A DNA stretch of 63,495 nt, taken from positions 1 through 63,495 of the forward strand of contig CAMFDJ010000017.1 in assembly GCA_945949085.1 (NCBI GenBank), in the 5' to 3' direction. Below the pieces are notes generated by a model, which did not search any database, was not told where the DNA came from, and saw only the letters and a list, made by a program, of their open reading frames with translations. The DNA comes from an uncultured Lachnospiraceae bacterium. Its GTDB lineage: Bacteria; Bacillota; Clostridia; Lachnospirales; Lachnospiraceae. A program made the translations under genes and the position numbers. Positions 41,847 through 50,270 of the stretch are shown here, one piece after another; within the stretch, counting starts at the first letter, position 1; every line of letters begins with the position of its first letter.

Positions 41847-43304
41847 ATGAAACACTCGATTGGAAATAAAATACGATTGATTGCATTTGTAGCGGCGATC
41901 CCTTTTGTGCTGATCTGCATTTATCTGCTCGGGTCGCTGCTCAATTATGGTGATGCCTATGACCGGATTGTGAGCAATATGGCAATCGCCAACAATTATA
42001 ATCTGAATTTCAAGGAAGACATGGACGAGAGTCTGTATAAGCTGGTAGTTGGCTATACAGACTTTGCGCATATTGCGGATGATGGCACGATCAAGGACCC
42101 CTATGTGATGCTGGATGAGCTGCGCAGTGAGTTCACTAAGCTTAAGGACGTGACCACAGAGCAGGAAAGCAGGATGTGGCTCGAAAGCCTGCTCCGCAAC
42201 ATAGATTCCCTGGAACACACGGTGGATGATATCAGGGAAAGCCTTGAGACAGATGGCAGGTATCTGCAGAATATTGAAAAGCTGGACAATACCGTCTATA
42301 TTCTGACGGAGCTGATTCAGGACGATATCCAGAATTATATTTATTATCAGATCAAGGATATGGACAGGATCAATAAGGCCCTGAATCAGGAGATCAGGCG
42401 GTTCTTCCGCGTGTGTGTGGTCGGTGTCCTGGTTGTATGCCTGATCGTGCTTGTGTTGACAGTGCTTCTGACGAGCAATTTCTTAAAGCCTGTCAAGGAG
42501 CTGTATCTGGCAACGGAACAGATCGCAAAGGGTAACTTTAGTGCGCGCGCAGTTGTGGATTCCGGCGATGAGATAGAGGTTCTTGCTGACAAATTCAACG
42601 GTATGGCGGAAAATATGGAGGCGATGATTGAGCAGATCAAAACAGACGAGCGTAAAATGCGGCAGGCAGATCTGCGTCTTCTGCAGGAGCAGATCAACCC
42701 TCATTTTCTGTATAATACATTGGATACCATTGTATGGCTTGTGGAGGCGGATGAACCGCAACAGGCTGTCGATATGGTAGTGACGCTTTCCGGTTTTTTC
42801 CGTCTGGTACTCAGCAAGGGAAAAGAATTCATTTCCATTCGCGAGGAAGAACAGCATGTCAGAAGTTATCTGGAGATACAAAAGGTGCGTTACCATGACA
42901 TTCTGGAATATGAGATCAATATTGACAAGGTGCTATATGACTACCAGATCTTAAAACTGACTCTGCAGCCGCTTGTGGAAAATGCCCTCTATCACGGCAT
43001 CAAATATAAGCGGGCAAAGGGCAGAATCTATATCAGCGGAGAAAAGGAAGACCAGAGGATCATTCTGACTGTGCAGGACAATGGCGTGGGAATGGAGCCG
43101 GAGGAGCTTGCGCAGCTGCAGAAGGAGATTGAAAGACCATGTCAGGAAACAGAAAAAGGCTATGGACTTGCCAATGTCAACGAGCGGATTAAAATCAATT
43201 ATGGACCGGAATATGGCATTACCATTGAGTCGGGCAAGGGCAGAGGTACCAGAGTGACAGTGACATTGCCGGCGGTTGCCTGCCAGAGAGAGGTTGACGC
43301 ATGA
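41847..43304 (+). CDS. Sensor histidine kinase, YesM/LytS-type
   Basis: A 485-residue membrane kinase: helix 1 at about residues 9-30, an extracytoplasmic helical domain (31-186), helix 2 at about 187-210, HAMP (about 211-265), His_kinase motif LLQEQINPHFLYNTLD with His286, and a GHKL ATPase with QPLVENALYHGIKYK and YGLANVNERI. It is followed with a 4-nt overlap by an anchored sugar-binding protein and then a YesN-type response regulator. That gene set matches the three-component XylFII-LytS-YesN arrangement known from Clostridium for pentose sensing. The ligand is probably a pentose, by context. Confidence 0.92.
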   Translation: MKHSIGNKIRLIAFVAAIPFVLICIYLLGSLLNYGDAYDRIVSNMAIANNYNLNFKEDMDESLYKLVVGYTDFAHIADDGTIKDPYVMLDELRSEFTKLKDVTTEQESRMWLESLLRNIDSLEHTVDDIRESLETDGRYLQNIEKLDNTVYILTELIQDDIQNYIYYQIKDMDRINKALNQEIRRFFRVCVVGVLVVCLIVLVLTVLLTSNFLKPVKELYLATEQIAKGNFSARAVVDSGDEIEVLADKFNGMAENMEAMIEQIKTDERKMRQADLRLLQEQINPHFLYNTLDTIVWLVEADEPQQAVDMVVTLSGFFRLVLSKGKEFISIREEEQHVRSYLEIQKVRYHDILEYEINIDKVLYDYQILKLTLQPLVENALYHGIKYKRAKGRIYISGEKEDQRIILTVQDNGVGMEPEELAQLQKEIERPCQETEKGYGLANVNERIKINYGPEYGITIESGKGRGTRVTVTLPAVACQREVDA

Positions 43305-44335
43305 AAAACAAGAAATTGCAAAGATATCTGATGATCGGAGGACTGCTGCTTGCCCTGATCATGTTCTTTTTTCTGATCGGCAGGGGGAAAAGTTTTGATG
43401 TGCACGAACAGGAAACAGGCACAAAAGGGCAGGATGAAAACCTGATTGTGGTGGGGATTTCCCAGGTGGGAAGCGAGTCTGTCTGGCGGACAGCCAATAC
43501 AGCATCCCTGCAGCGTACCTTTACAAGAGAGAACGGATACTTTATGATATTTGACAATGCCAGACAAAAACAAGAGAATCAGATCAAGGCAATCCGCAGT
43601 TTTATATCACAGCGTGTCGATTATATTGTTTTCTCTCCTATCATGGAAGAAGGATGGGATGATGTGCTGCTTGAGGCAAAAGAGGCGGGTATCCCTGTGA
43701 TTTTAATGGATAGAAAGGTCAAGGTAGCAGATGATTCCCTGTACACCGCATGGGTCGGCTCTGATTTTAAGCAAGAAGGAGTGGATGCCGGAACATGGCT
43801 GGAAGCTTATCTGGAACAGTCCGGACGCAGTGAGGATGAGATCAATATTGTCGTGTTGCTGGGTACCGCCGGTTCGTCTTCCGTTCTGGGACGAAGTGCA
43901 GGCTTTTATGAGGTTTTGCGCACACATGACAACTGGCATGTGCTGGAATATGCCGAAGCGGAGTATACAACAGCCATGGCGGAGGAAGAGATGGAGAGAC
44001 TTCTTACAAAATACAAGGATATTGACGTGGTTGTCTCTCAAAATGATGATATGACCTTTGGTGCGATCGATGCCATAAGGCATGCCGGTCTGACGCCCGG
44101 GATTGATGGGGATATCGTTCTGATTTCCTTTGATGCGGTCAAAAACGCACTTGAGATGGTGGAGGATGGCGTGATTGGAGTGGATGTGGAGTGTAATCCG
44201 GATCTCGGCAGTTATGTGCAGGAGATCATCGAGGCGCTGGAAAACGGAGAGCCTTACGAGAAAGATACTTATGTCAAGGAGCAATCCTTTACGAAGGATA
44301 TGGTGGGACAGTATTTGAAGGATCGCACTTATTGA
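43301..44335 (+). CDS. Membrane-anchored periplasmic-binding-like sugar sensor
   Basis: A 344-residue type-1 periplasmic-binding-fold protein. Instead of a lipobox it has an uncleaved-looking N-terminal membrane helix (about residues 9-27). It aligns by eye with the transport lipoprotein at 47586: VWRTANTASLQ versus YRTANDKSMK, GWDDVLLEAKEAGIPVILMD versus GWDSVLKDAQDAGIKVILFD, VSQNDDMTFGAIDA versus AENDDMAKGAVAA. It is wedged between kinase and response regulator, so I infer that it binds the sugar and signals to the kinase instead of feeding a transporter, as XylFII does. It overlaps the kinase gene by ATGA. Confidence 0.85.
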   Translation: MKNKKLQRYLMIGGLLLALIMFFFLIGRGKSFDVHEQETGTKGQDENLIVVGISQVGSESVWRTANTASLQRTFTRENGYFMIFDNARQKQENQIKAIRSFISQRVDYIVFSPIMEEGWDDVLLEAKEAGIPVILMDRKVKVADDSLYTAWVGSDFKQEGVDAGTWLEAYLEQSGRSEDEINIVVLLGTAGSSSVLGRSAGFYEVLRTHDNWHVLEYAEAEYTTAMAEEEMERLLTKYKDIDVVVSQNDDMTFGAIDAIRHAGLTPGIDGDIVLISFDAVKNALEMVEDGVIGVDVECNPDLGSYVQEIIEALENGEPYEKDTYVKEQSFTKDMVGQYLKDRTY

Positions 44336-44427
44336 CGGCTTTGCAGATTTTGCGGTTCATACCGGCAGGGCAGTAAAGATGGAATTTGGCAAAACAGACA
44401 GAAAAAAGTATAAGAGAGAGTGAAGAG

Positions 44428-46053
44428 ATGTTCAAGGTTTTTTTGGTAGAGGATGAAAGTCTGATCCGGGAGGGATTGAAAGAAAATATTCCATGGGAGC
44501 AATATGGTTTTCAGCTTGTGGGAGATGCCTCTGATGGAGAGATGGCGCTTCCGATGATCCGCGCCGCCAGACCGGATGTTTTGATCACGGATATCAAAAT
44601 GCCGTTTATGGATGGTCTTTCTTTAAGCAGGATCGTCAGCAGTGAATTTCCGAAGATCAAGATCATCATCATCAGTGGATATGATGATTTTGAATATGCC
44701 AGACAGGCGATTGAGGTAGGCGCTACGCAATATCTGCTCAAGCCGATCACCAAGATGGCTCTGCGCAAGACGCTTTTGGAGCTGAAGGAAAAAATGGAGC
44801 GGGAATCGGAGCAGAGTGATTATCAGATGCAGTACCGCAGTGAAATGCATGAGTATGAACAGTTTGCCAGGAGAAACTTTTTCGAAAAACTGTTGCAGGC
44901 GGATTTGGCGGTCAGCGACATCTATGAGGAGGCAGCCAGATTGTCTCTGGAGATTACGGCGGAATGCTACAACCTGATATTTTTTACGATGCGCTCCCAC
45001 TTTGCGGAAAAAACACCGCAGGAGACGGAGCAGTTCATGCAAAGGCAGGATGAAGTGCTGCATTTCATTCTCCGCCATCCACAGTATATTCTATTCAGCT
45101 GGAATGTCGGAAGCTATGGCGTTTTGGTCAAGTCGGAAGGTAGCCATATCGCAGAGATGACAGACAGGTGTGTCGGACAGATCAGACAGGTCTGCAATAG
45201 GCAGGATATGCAGCTCGACTGGTCTGTGGCGGTGGGAAGTCCGGTGGAACGATTGAGCATGCTGCACGAATGCTATCAGAAGGTCAGTCACTATATGGCA
45301 TATCGTTTCATTGTGCCCGGCATACACGTTTTGACAGAGGAATCACTTGGGGAATATCTATCGGCGACGGAGGAGAAAAAATTAGGATATGTCGATCCGT
45401 CCGCAGTCGACCCTGAGATTATTCGTGATTTTTTAAGAAAGGGTTGTTTTGCGGAGATACACGATTTTGTACAGTCCTATCTGGAGAGCTTTCGACAGGC
45501 GCTCGGATCGAGAATGTTTCTGGATTATATCATACTCAGCATTCGATATACGGTGATTGCGTATCTGGACTCCATTGGTATCGGCAAAGAAAGATATGAG
45601 AACCGTATTGAGGACTATATGCAAAATGAGGGTGTGACAGGTGAGACGACTGATGAATATATCATTTTTTTGCTGGAAATGGCAGTGACACTCCGTGATC
45701 AGGAGAGCGACTTCCAGAGCGGACGTATTCTGCGAAAAGCACAGGAATATATCGATGCAAATTTTGCAAAAGAGACGATTTCCTTAAATGAGGCAGCTGC
45801 CCGGGCAGGTGTCAGTCCGAATTATTTCAGTGCGGTATTCAGCCAGAATATGCAAAAGACCTTCATCGAATACGTGACAGGCAAGAGAATGGAGCTTGCA
45901 AAACAGCTTTTGAAAAATACAGAGCAATCCTCTGCGGAAATCGCCTGCGCAGTAGGCTATAAGGATCCGCATTATTTCAGCTTTGTATTCAAAAAGACCC
46001 AGGGGATGAGCCCCCGGGAGTACAGAACAGGGAAACGTGCCAAAAAAGGTTGA
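44428..46053 (+). CDS. YesN-type response regulator with AraC DNA-binding domain
   Basis: A 541-residue regulator. The receiver domain is at residues 1-120, with acidic pocket VEDE and phosphorylation site Asp55 in VLITDIKMP. A middle region of about 300 residues follows, and a C-terminal AraC double helix-turn-helix (about 435-535) has LNEAAARAGVSPNYFSAVF and EIACAVGYKDPHYFSFVFKK. The kinase upstream is the evident partner, and the ABC transporter operon at 47586 the likely target. The ATG at 44428 is chosen over an in-frame TTG at 44386 because it matches the usual receiver start. It converges with the AraR gene, 5 bp apart. Confidence 0.92.
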   Translation: MFKVFLVEDESLIREGLKENIPWEQYGFQLVGDASDGEMALPMIRAARPDVLITDIKMPFMDGLSLSRIVSSEFPKIKIIIISGYDDFEYARQAIEVGATQYLLKPITKMALRKTLLELKEKMERESEQSDYQMQYRSEMHEYEQFARRNFFEKLLQADLAVSDIYEEAARLSLEITAECYNLIFFTMRSHFAEKTPQETEQFMQRQDEVLHFILRHPQYILFSWNVGSYGVLVKSEGSHIAEMTDRCVGQIRQVCNRQDMQLDWSVAVGSPVERLSMLHECYQKVSHYMAYRFIVPGIHVLTEESLGEYLSATEEKKLGYVDPSAVDPEIIRDFLRKGCFAEIHDFVQSYLESFRQALGSRMFLDYIILSIRYTVIAYLDSIGIGKERYENRIEDYMQNEGVTGETTDEYIIFLLEMAVTLRDQESDFQSGRILRKAQEYIDANFAKETISLNEAAARAGVSPNYFSAVFSQNMQKTFIEYVTGKRMELAKQLLKNTEQSSAEIACAVGYKDPHYFSFVFKKTQGMSPREYRTGKRAKKG

Positions 46054-46058
46054 AAATG

Positions 46059-47144
46059 CTATGCGCGCATATCACCTGTGCTGTCTTTGACAGAGAGAGA
46101 CCAGGGGACTTCCAGAGACCTTACCGGAAGTCCTTTTAGTTTGTCTAAAAGCATGCCCGCAGCCGTGCGACCGACTTCGTGCAGGCGATGGGAAAGGGTT
46201 GTCAAGGTCATGATTCCCTGATTGCTCAGATAGGTATTATCAAATGCTGCTACGGCCATCTGCTGCGGAAGCCGATAGCCGGCAAGGAGGAGCTCCTTGA
46301 TGAGCCAGAAGGCAATTTCATCGTTATAGCAGATGACAGCGCTGCATCCGGACAGTCTGTCTGCCACCATACGCCGAAGGAATAAGGTATCCTGTCTGGT
46401 GCGAAGGCTGCAAAGGTCCGACTCGTTATACCAGCAGATCAGTTCATCGCGCAGAGGAAGTCCGCAGTCCCGCAAGGTTTCTATATAGCCCTGATAGCGC
46501 TCCGGTCCCTGCAGATCATCTGACTTAAAGATGCCGGCAATGTGTTTGTGCCCGAGAGATGCGAGATGGCGTACAAGCAGACTGCTGCCGCCATAATTGT
46601 CATCCTTCACAAAAAGACAGTCCCTAAGCTGCGGATAATAATTATGCAAAAAGAGGACCGGAATGCCTTTTTGTATCAGTGTTTCGTACAAATCGAGGTT
46701 GGGACTTGGCAAGGCGCTTTGGCACCCCTCGACGATGATGCCGCGGGGCGTATGCGAGAGCAGGGAAGAGAGAATATCGCGTTCCGCAGACAGACGGTTG
46801 CCGGTTTCAAATACCTGATCTGCAAAGCCGTTTGCAGACAGCATATCGCGCAGATCGGAAAGGACACCGGGATAAATATATTCCTGGGTATCCGGCAAGA
46901 GAATGGCAATCTGATTTCGGGATGGATCAGGAAGACGTCCGGTGATGTAGGTACCGCTTCCATGTCTTTTTTCAATCATACCCTCCTGCTGCAACAGGGC
47001 AAGTGCCTGACGGACCGTCTGACGGCTGACATGATAGCGACTGCACAGCTCCTTCTCCGTGGGGAGCTTGAGATTTCCTTTTTGCATGCCGGACAGACAC
47101 ATGTCCCGCAATTTTCCGGCAAGCCATTTATATTTAATTGCCAT
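46059..47144 (-). CDS. araR: AraR-like GntR/LacI hybrid repressor
   Basis: A 361-residue regulator on the minus strand. An N-terminal GntR winged helix (about residues 1-70) has LPTEKELCSRYHVSRQTVRQ and MIEKRHGSGTYI, joined to a LacI-type sugar-binding domain (about 80-361) with QIAILLPDTQEYIYPGVLSD and LASLGHKHIAGIFKSDD. This architecture is that of AraR, the arabinose repressor of Bacillus and relatives. The start at 47144 has AGGAGG just upstream on the minus strand; 27 extra codons further up lack a site. It faces the sugar ABC/kinase/AraD operon, its likely target. Confidence 0.85.
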   Translation of the reverse strand: MAIKYKWLAGKLRDMCLSGMQKGNLKLPTEKELCSRYHVSRQTVRQALALLQQEGMIEKRHGSGTYITGRLPDPSRNQIAILLPDTQEYIYPGVLSDLRDMLSANGFADQVFETGNRLSAERDILSSLLSHTPRGIIVEGCQSALPSPNLDLYETLIQKGIPVLFLHNYYPQLRDCLFVKDDNYGGSSLLVRHLASLGHKHIAGIFKSDDLQGPERYQGYIETLRDCGLPLRDELICWYNESDLCSLRTRQDTLFLRRMVADRLSGCSAVICYNDEIAFWLIKELLLAGYRLPQQMAVAAFDNTYLSNQGIMTLTTLSHRLHEVGRTAAGMLLDKLKGLPVRSLEVPWSLSVKDSTGDMRA

Positions 47145-47405
47145 AGTTTCCTCCTGTCTCGTTCGGATTCTTAAAAATTTCGTAATTGGGAATAAAATTA
47201 TCGGAAGCCGAACGTCATTTCTCATAAAAAAAGAAATAAAACATCATAAAAAAAACTACCAAATCGTAAAAAAACACCATTTATGGACATCGTTTATCAA
47301 AAAATACAATTGCTCTCTTGCGAAAAAGAGGCCATATCTCTGGCTAATACAGACTTCCGGTGTAAAAAAATCACATTTGTTCTAAAAAAATCAACCAAAA
47401 AAAAC

Positions 47406-47480
47406 AAGTTGTATTTAAAATGCATTCTAGCATGAAAAAGTTGTATTGTAAATATATCACAAACTGCAATTATACAAGCT
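47406..47480 (+). promoter_or_regulatory. Candidate AraR half-sites in the divergent intergenic region
   Basis: AAGTTGTATT at 47406-47415 and 47438-47447 lie 32 bp (three helical turns) apart. TATACAAGCT at 47471-47480 is a reversed, slightly diverged copy. Known AraR operators contain TTGTA/TACAA half-sites, so these fit, but none is a full palindrome. The remainder of 47145-47585 is very A/T-rich and holds no gene. Confidence 0.5.
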
Positions 47481-47488
47481 TTTTGCCG

Positions 47489-47517
47489 TTGACGATAGAA
47501 AAGGGCGGTGGTATTGT
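47489..47517 (+). promoter_or_regulatory. Promoter of the sugar ABC transporter operon
   Basis: TTGACG (47489-47494), 17-bp spacer, TATTGT (47512-47517), leaving a leader of about 60 nt with GGGAGGAAAC before the lipoprotein start. The candidate AraR half-sites lie just upstream. Confidence 0.5.
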
Positions 47518-47585
47518 TAGCTTACAAGCAAAACAAAAACAGCTTGACACTTTTGCAAACTATTTTCAGTATGGGAGGAAACAAA

Positions 47586-48629
47586 ATGAAGAAGAAAGTA
47601 TTGGCAGCATTATTGACAACAGCTATGGTAAGTTCAGTTCTTGTAGGATGCGGCAGCCAGCCTGCATCTGCACCGGCAGGAGATGATACAGCAGCAGAGG
47701 CTCCTGCAGCAGATGATACAGCAGCAGAGGCTCCTGCAGCAAGCGGAGATGTGATCAAGGTTGGTATCATCAACAACGATCCGAACGAATCCGGATATCG
47801 TACAGCAAACGACAAGAGCATGAAGGAAATGTTTACAGCAGCTAATGGCTATGAAGCATCTTTCGCTTACAGCTTAAAGAACGACGAGCAGATTTCAGCA
47901 GCTCAGAAATTCATTCAGGACGGTGTTGATTACCTTCTCCTTTCAGCAGCTGATACAGCAGGCTGGGATTCAGTTCTGAAAGATGCACAGGATGCCGGAA
48001 TCAAGGTTATCTTATTCGACCGTACCATCGATGCACCGGACAGCTTATATGAAGCTTCCATCGTTTCAGATATGGCTAAAGAAGGTGAGACAGCAGTTAC
48101 ATGGCTGAAAGGTCAGAATCTTGAAGAGTACAACATCATCCACATTCAGGGTGTTATGGGATCTGCAGCGCAGAAGGGTCGTTCAGGCGCTCTTGACGCA
48201 CAGGTTGCAGCAGAGGCAAATTGGAATCTTGTAACACAGCAGACAGCTGAGTGGAATGCAGAAAAAGCACAGCAGATTGTACAGTCTGTTATCGATGCAG
48301 GTACATCCTTCAACGTTATTTATGCAGAGAATGATGATATGGCAAAAGGTGCTGTAGCAGCGCTTGACAAAGCAAACATCTCTCACGGTGTTGGCAAAGA
48401 TGTCATCGTTATGGGTTATGACTGCAACAAGTGGGCTCTTGAAGAGTTGCTTGCAGGTAACTGGAACTACGATGGACAGTGTAATCCTTTCCAGGCTTCT
48501 TACATTGATGACATCATCAAGAAACTTGAAGCCGGTGAGACACTCTCTGAGAAAGTCATCATCATGGATGAGAAGGGATTCGATGCTACAACAATCACAC
48601 AGGAAGATGTAGATACATACGGAATCTAA
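47586..48629 (+). CDS. Sugar ABC transporter substrate-binding lipoprotein (YtfQ-type)
   Basis: A 347-residue lipoprotein with signal peptide and lipobox LVGC (Cys22). An Ala/Glu/Asp linker follows, in which a 10-residue segment (DDTAAEAPAA) is exactly repeated, encoded by a tandem 30-bp DNA repeat (about 47681-47740). The type-1 binding fold (about 55-347) resembles pentose/galactofuranose-binding proteins (XylF, YtfQ), with DYLLLSAADTAGWDSVLKDA and YAENDDMAKGAVAALDK. It feeds the adjacent ATPase and two permeases. The ATG at 47586 follows GGGAGGAAAC; the 26 extra codons upstream lack a signal. Confidence 0.92.
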   Translation: MKKKVLAALLTTAMVSSVLVGCGSQPASAPAGDDTAAEAPAADDTAAEAPAASGDVIKVGIINNDPNESGYRTANDKSMKEMFTAANGYEASFAYSLKNDEQISAAQKFIQDGVDYLLLSAADTAGWDSVLKDAQDAGIKVILFDRTIDAPDSLYEASIVSDMAKEGETAVTWLKGQNLEEYNIIHIQGVMGSAAQKGRSGALDAQVAAEANWNLVTQQTAEWNAEKAQQIVQSVIDAGTSFNVIYAENDDMAKGAVAALDKANISHGVGKDVIVMGYDCNKWALEELLAGNWNYDGQCNPFQASYIDDIIKKLEAGETLSEKVIIMDEKGFDATTITQEDVDTYGI

Positions 48630-48658
48630 TTTCGGATTTCAGAATCTCATAAAGAAAT

Positions 48659-48717
48659 AAAAGGGGGCGCGGCGCGGCGTGAACAAGTATGGTTCGCGCA
48701 CTGACCGCGCTCCTTTT
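48659..48717 (+). promoter_or_regulatory. Intercistronic hairpin between binding protein and ATPase genes
   Basis: Outer arms AAAAGGGGGCGCGG (48659-48672) and CCGCGCTCCTTTT (48705-48717), and inner GCGTGAAC / GTTCGCGC. No T-run follows, so it is not a full terminator. It probably stabilises the binding-protein mRNA or cuts expression of later genes, as seen in other sugar ABC operons. Confidence 0.65.
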
Positions 48718-48743
48718 ATCAGAAAGTAAGGAGTGAGTGAGCG

Positions 48744-50270
48744 GTGAAAGAAAATGCAATTTTGGAAATGAAAGGGATCTACAAGATATTTCCGGGCGTT
48801 CGTGCACTGCAGGATGTGGATTTTACACTTTGCAAGGGTGAAATCCATGCACTGATGGGTGAGAACGGTGCCGGTAAATCTACTCTGATCAAGGTTTTGA
48901 CAGGTGTTTACGAAAAAGATGGCGGTGATATCTTTTTGGAAGGACTTGGCAAAGCAGCGGTGATACGTTCTCCGCAGGATGCACAAAAGCTTGGCATCAG
49001 TACTGTGTATCAGGAGATTACATTGTGTCCCAATTTGTCGGTGGCAGAAAATATGTACATCGGTCGTGGAGACGGGGCAGTGCAGAACTGGAAAAAAATG
49101 AATGCCGATGCAGATAAGATTCTGCAGAATCTGGATATCCCGGCAAGGGGAGCTCAGCAGCTTTCAAGCTGTTCTATCGCAATCCAGCAGATGGTTGCAA
49201 TCGCAAGAGCGGTTGATATGGATTGTAAGGTTCTGATTTTGGATGAGCCTACTTCATCACTGGATGAGAAGGAAGTAGAAAAGTTATTCGGACTGATGCG
49301 TGATCTGAAGAAGAGAGGCGTTGGCATTATCTTCGTAACGCACTTCCTCGATCAGGTATATGAAGTATGTGATAAGATTACGGTTCTTCGTGACGGTAAA
49401 CTTGTCGGAGAATATGAAATCAAAGATTTGCCGCGTGTACAGCTCGTTTCAAAAATGCTTGGAAAAGAGCTTGACGATATGTCTGACATCAAGAGTGATG
49501 CGCTTGCATATAAGGGCAAAGATGCAGATACAAATGTATTTGAGGCAGTAGGCCTGCAGTCAAATGCGGATATCAAGCCATTTAACTTCCATATTAAGAA
49601 GGGTGAGGTGAATGGTTTCACAGGCTTGCTTGGTTCAGGTCGAAGCGAATGTGTGCGTGCGATCTTCGGTGCTGATCGTGTCATTGCCGGCAATGTAAAG
49701 AAAGATGGCAAGGAAGTAAAGATCAAGAAGCCTATCGATGCGATGAAGCTTGGAATTGCTTATCTCCCTGAAGATAGAAAGCTGGATGGTATTGTCGGCG
49801 ATCTTTCTGTGCGTGAGAACATCATTCTTGCGGCGCAGGTGCTTCGTGGAGCTTTCAAACCATTCTCGAAAGCAGAAACCTATAAGATTGCCGATGAATA
49901 TATCAAGATGCTTGAGATCAAAACAGCATCTGCAGATACGCCGATCAAGTCATTGTCAGGTGGTAACCAGCAGAAATGTATCCTTGCCCGTTGGCTCCTG
50001 ACCCATCCGGATTACCTGATTCTGGATGAACCGACACGAGGTATCGATGTCGGTACAAAGATTGAAATTCAGAAACTTGTACTGAAACTTGCTTCGGAAG
50101 GTATGAGTGTGACATTTATTTCTTCTGAAACAGATGAAATGCTCCGTACATGTTCCAGACTCATCGTTATGAGAGACAGAAAAGTGGTTGGCGAACTTTC
50201 AAATGAAGAATTATGTCAGTCAAGTATCATGAATACAATCGCAGGAGGTGGAACCACAGATGAAAAATAA
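48744..50270 (+). CDS. Sugar ABC transporter ATP-binding protein (double ATPase)
   Basis: A 508-residue fused ATPase of the RbsA/MglA/YtfR type. The first domain has GENGAGKSTLIKVLTG (about residues 36-51), the SSCSIAIQQMVAIARA signature and LILDEPTSSLDEKE. The second has a degenerate P-loop GLLGSGRSECVRAIFG and LSGGNQQKCILARWLLTHPD with LILDEPTRGIDVG. It powers uptake through the two permeases encoded next. It starts at GTG 48744, 8 nt after AAGGAG. It overlaps the first permease gene by 11 nt. Confidence 0.94.
   Translation: MKENAILEMKGIYKIFPGVRALQDVDFTLCKGEIHALMGENGAGKSTLIKVLTGVYEKDGGDIFLEGLGKAAVIRSPQDAQKLGISTVYQEITLCPNLSVAENMYIGRGDGAVQNWKKMNADADKILQNLDIPARGAQQLSSCSIAIQQMVAIARAVDMDCKVLILDEPTSSLDEKEVEKLFGLMRDLKKRGVGIIFVTHFLDQVYEVCDKITVLRDGKLVGEYEIKDLPRVQLVSKMLGKELDDMSDIKSDALAYKGKDADTNVFEAVGLQSNADIKPFNFHIKKGEVNGFTGLLGSGRSECVRAIFGADRVIAGNVKKDGKEVKIKKPIDAMKLGIAYLPEDRKLDGIVGDLSVRENIILAAQVLRGAFKPFSKAETYKIADEYIKMLEIKTASADTPIKSLSGGNQQKCILARWLLTHPDYLILDEPTRGIDVGTKIEIQKLVLKLASEGMSVTFISSETDEMLRTCSRLIVMRDRKVVGELSNEELCQSSIMNTIAGGGTTDEK

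Noticed and set aside
46542..47174. Plus-strand open frame (210 codons) opposite AraR
   Set aside because: The minus-strand GntR/LacI motifs are convincing, and the plus frame starts without a ribosome site.
47544..47572. TTGACA...CAGTAT as the promoter of the sugar ABC operon
   Set aside because: Transcription would start inside the ribosome site at about 47579; the TTGACG/TATTGT pair upstream leaves a sensible leader.
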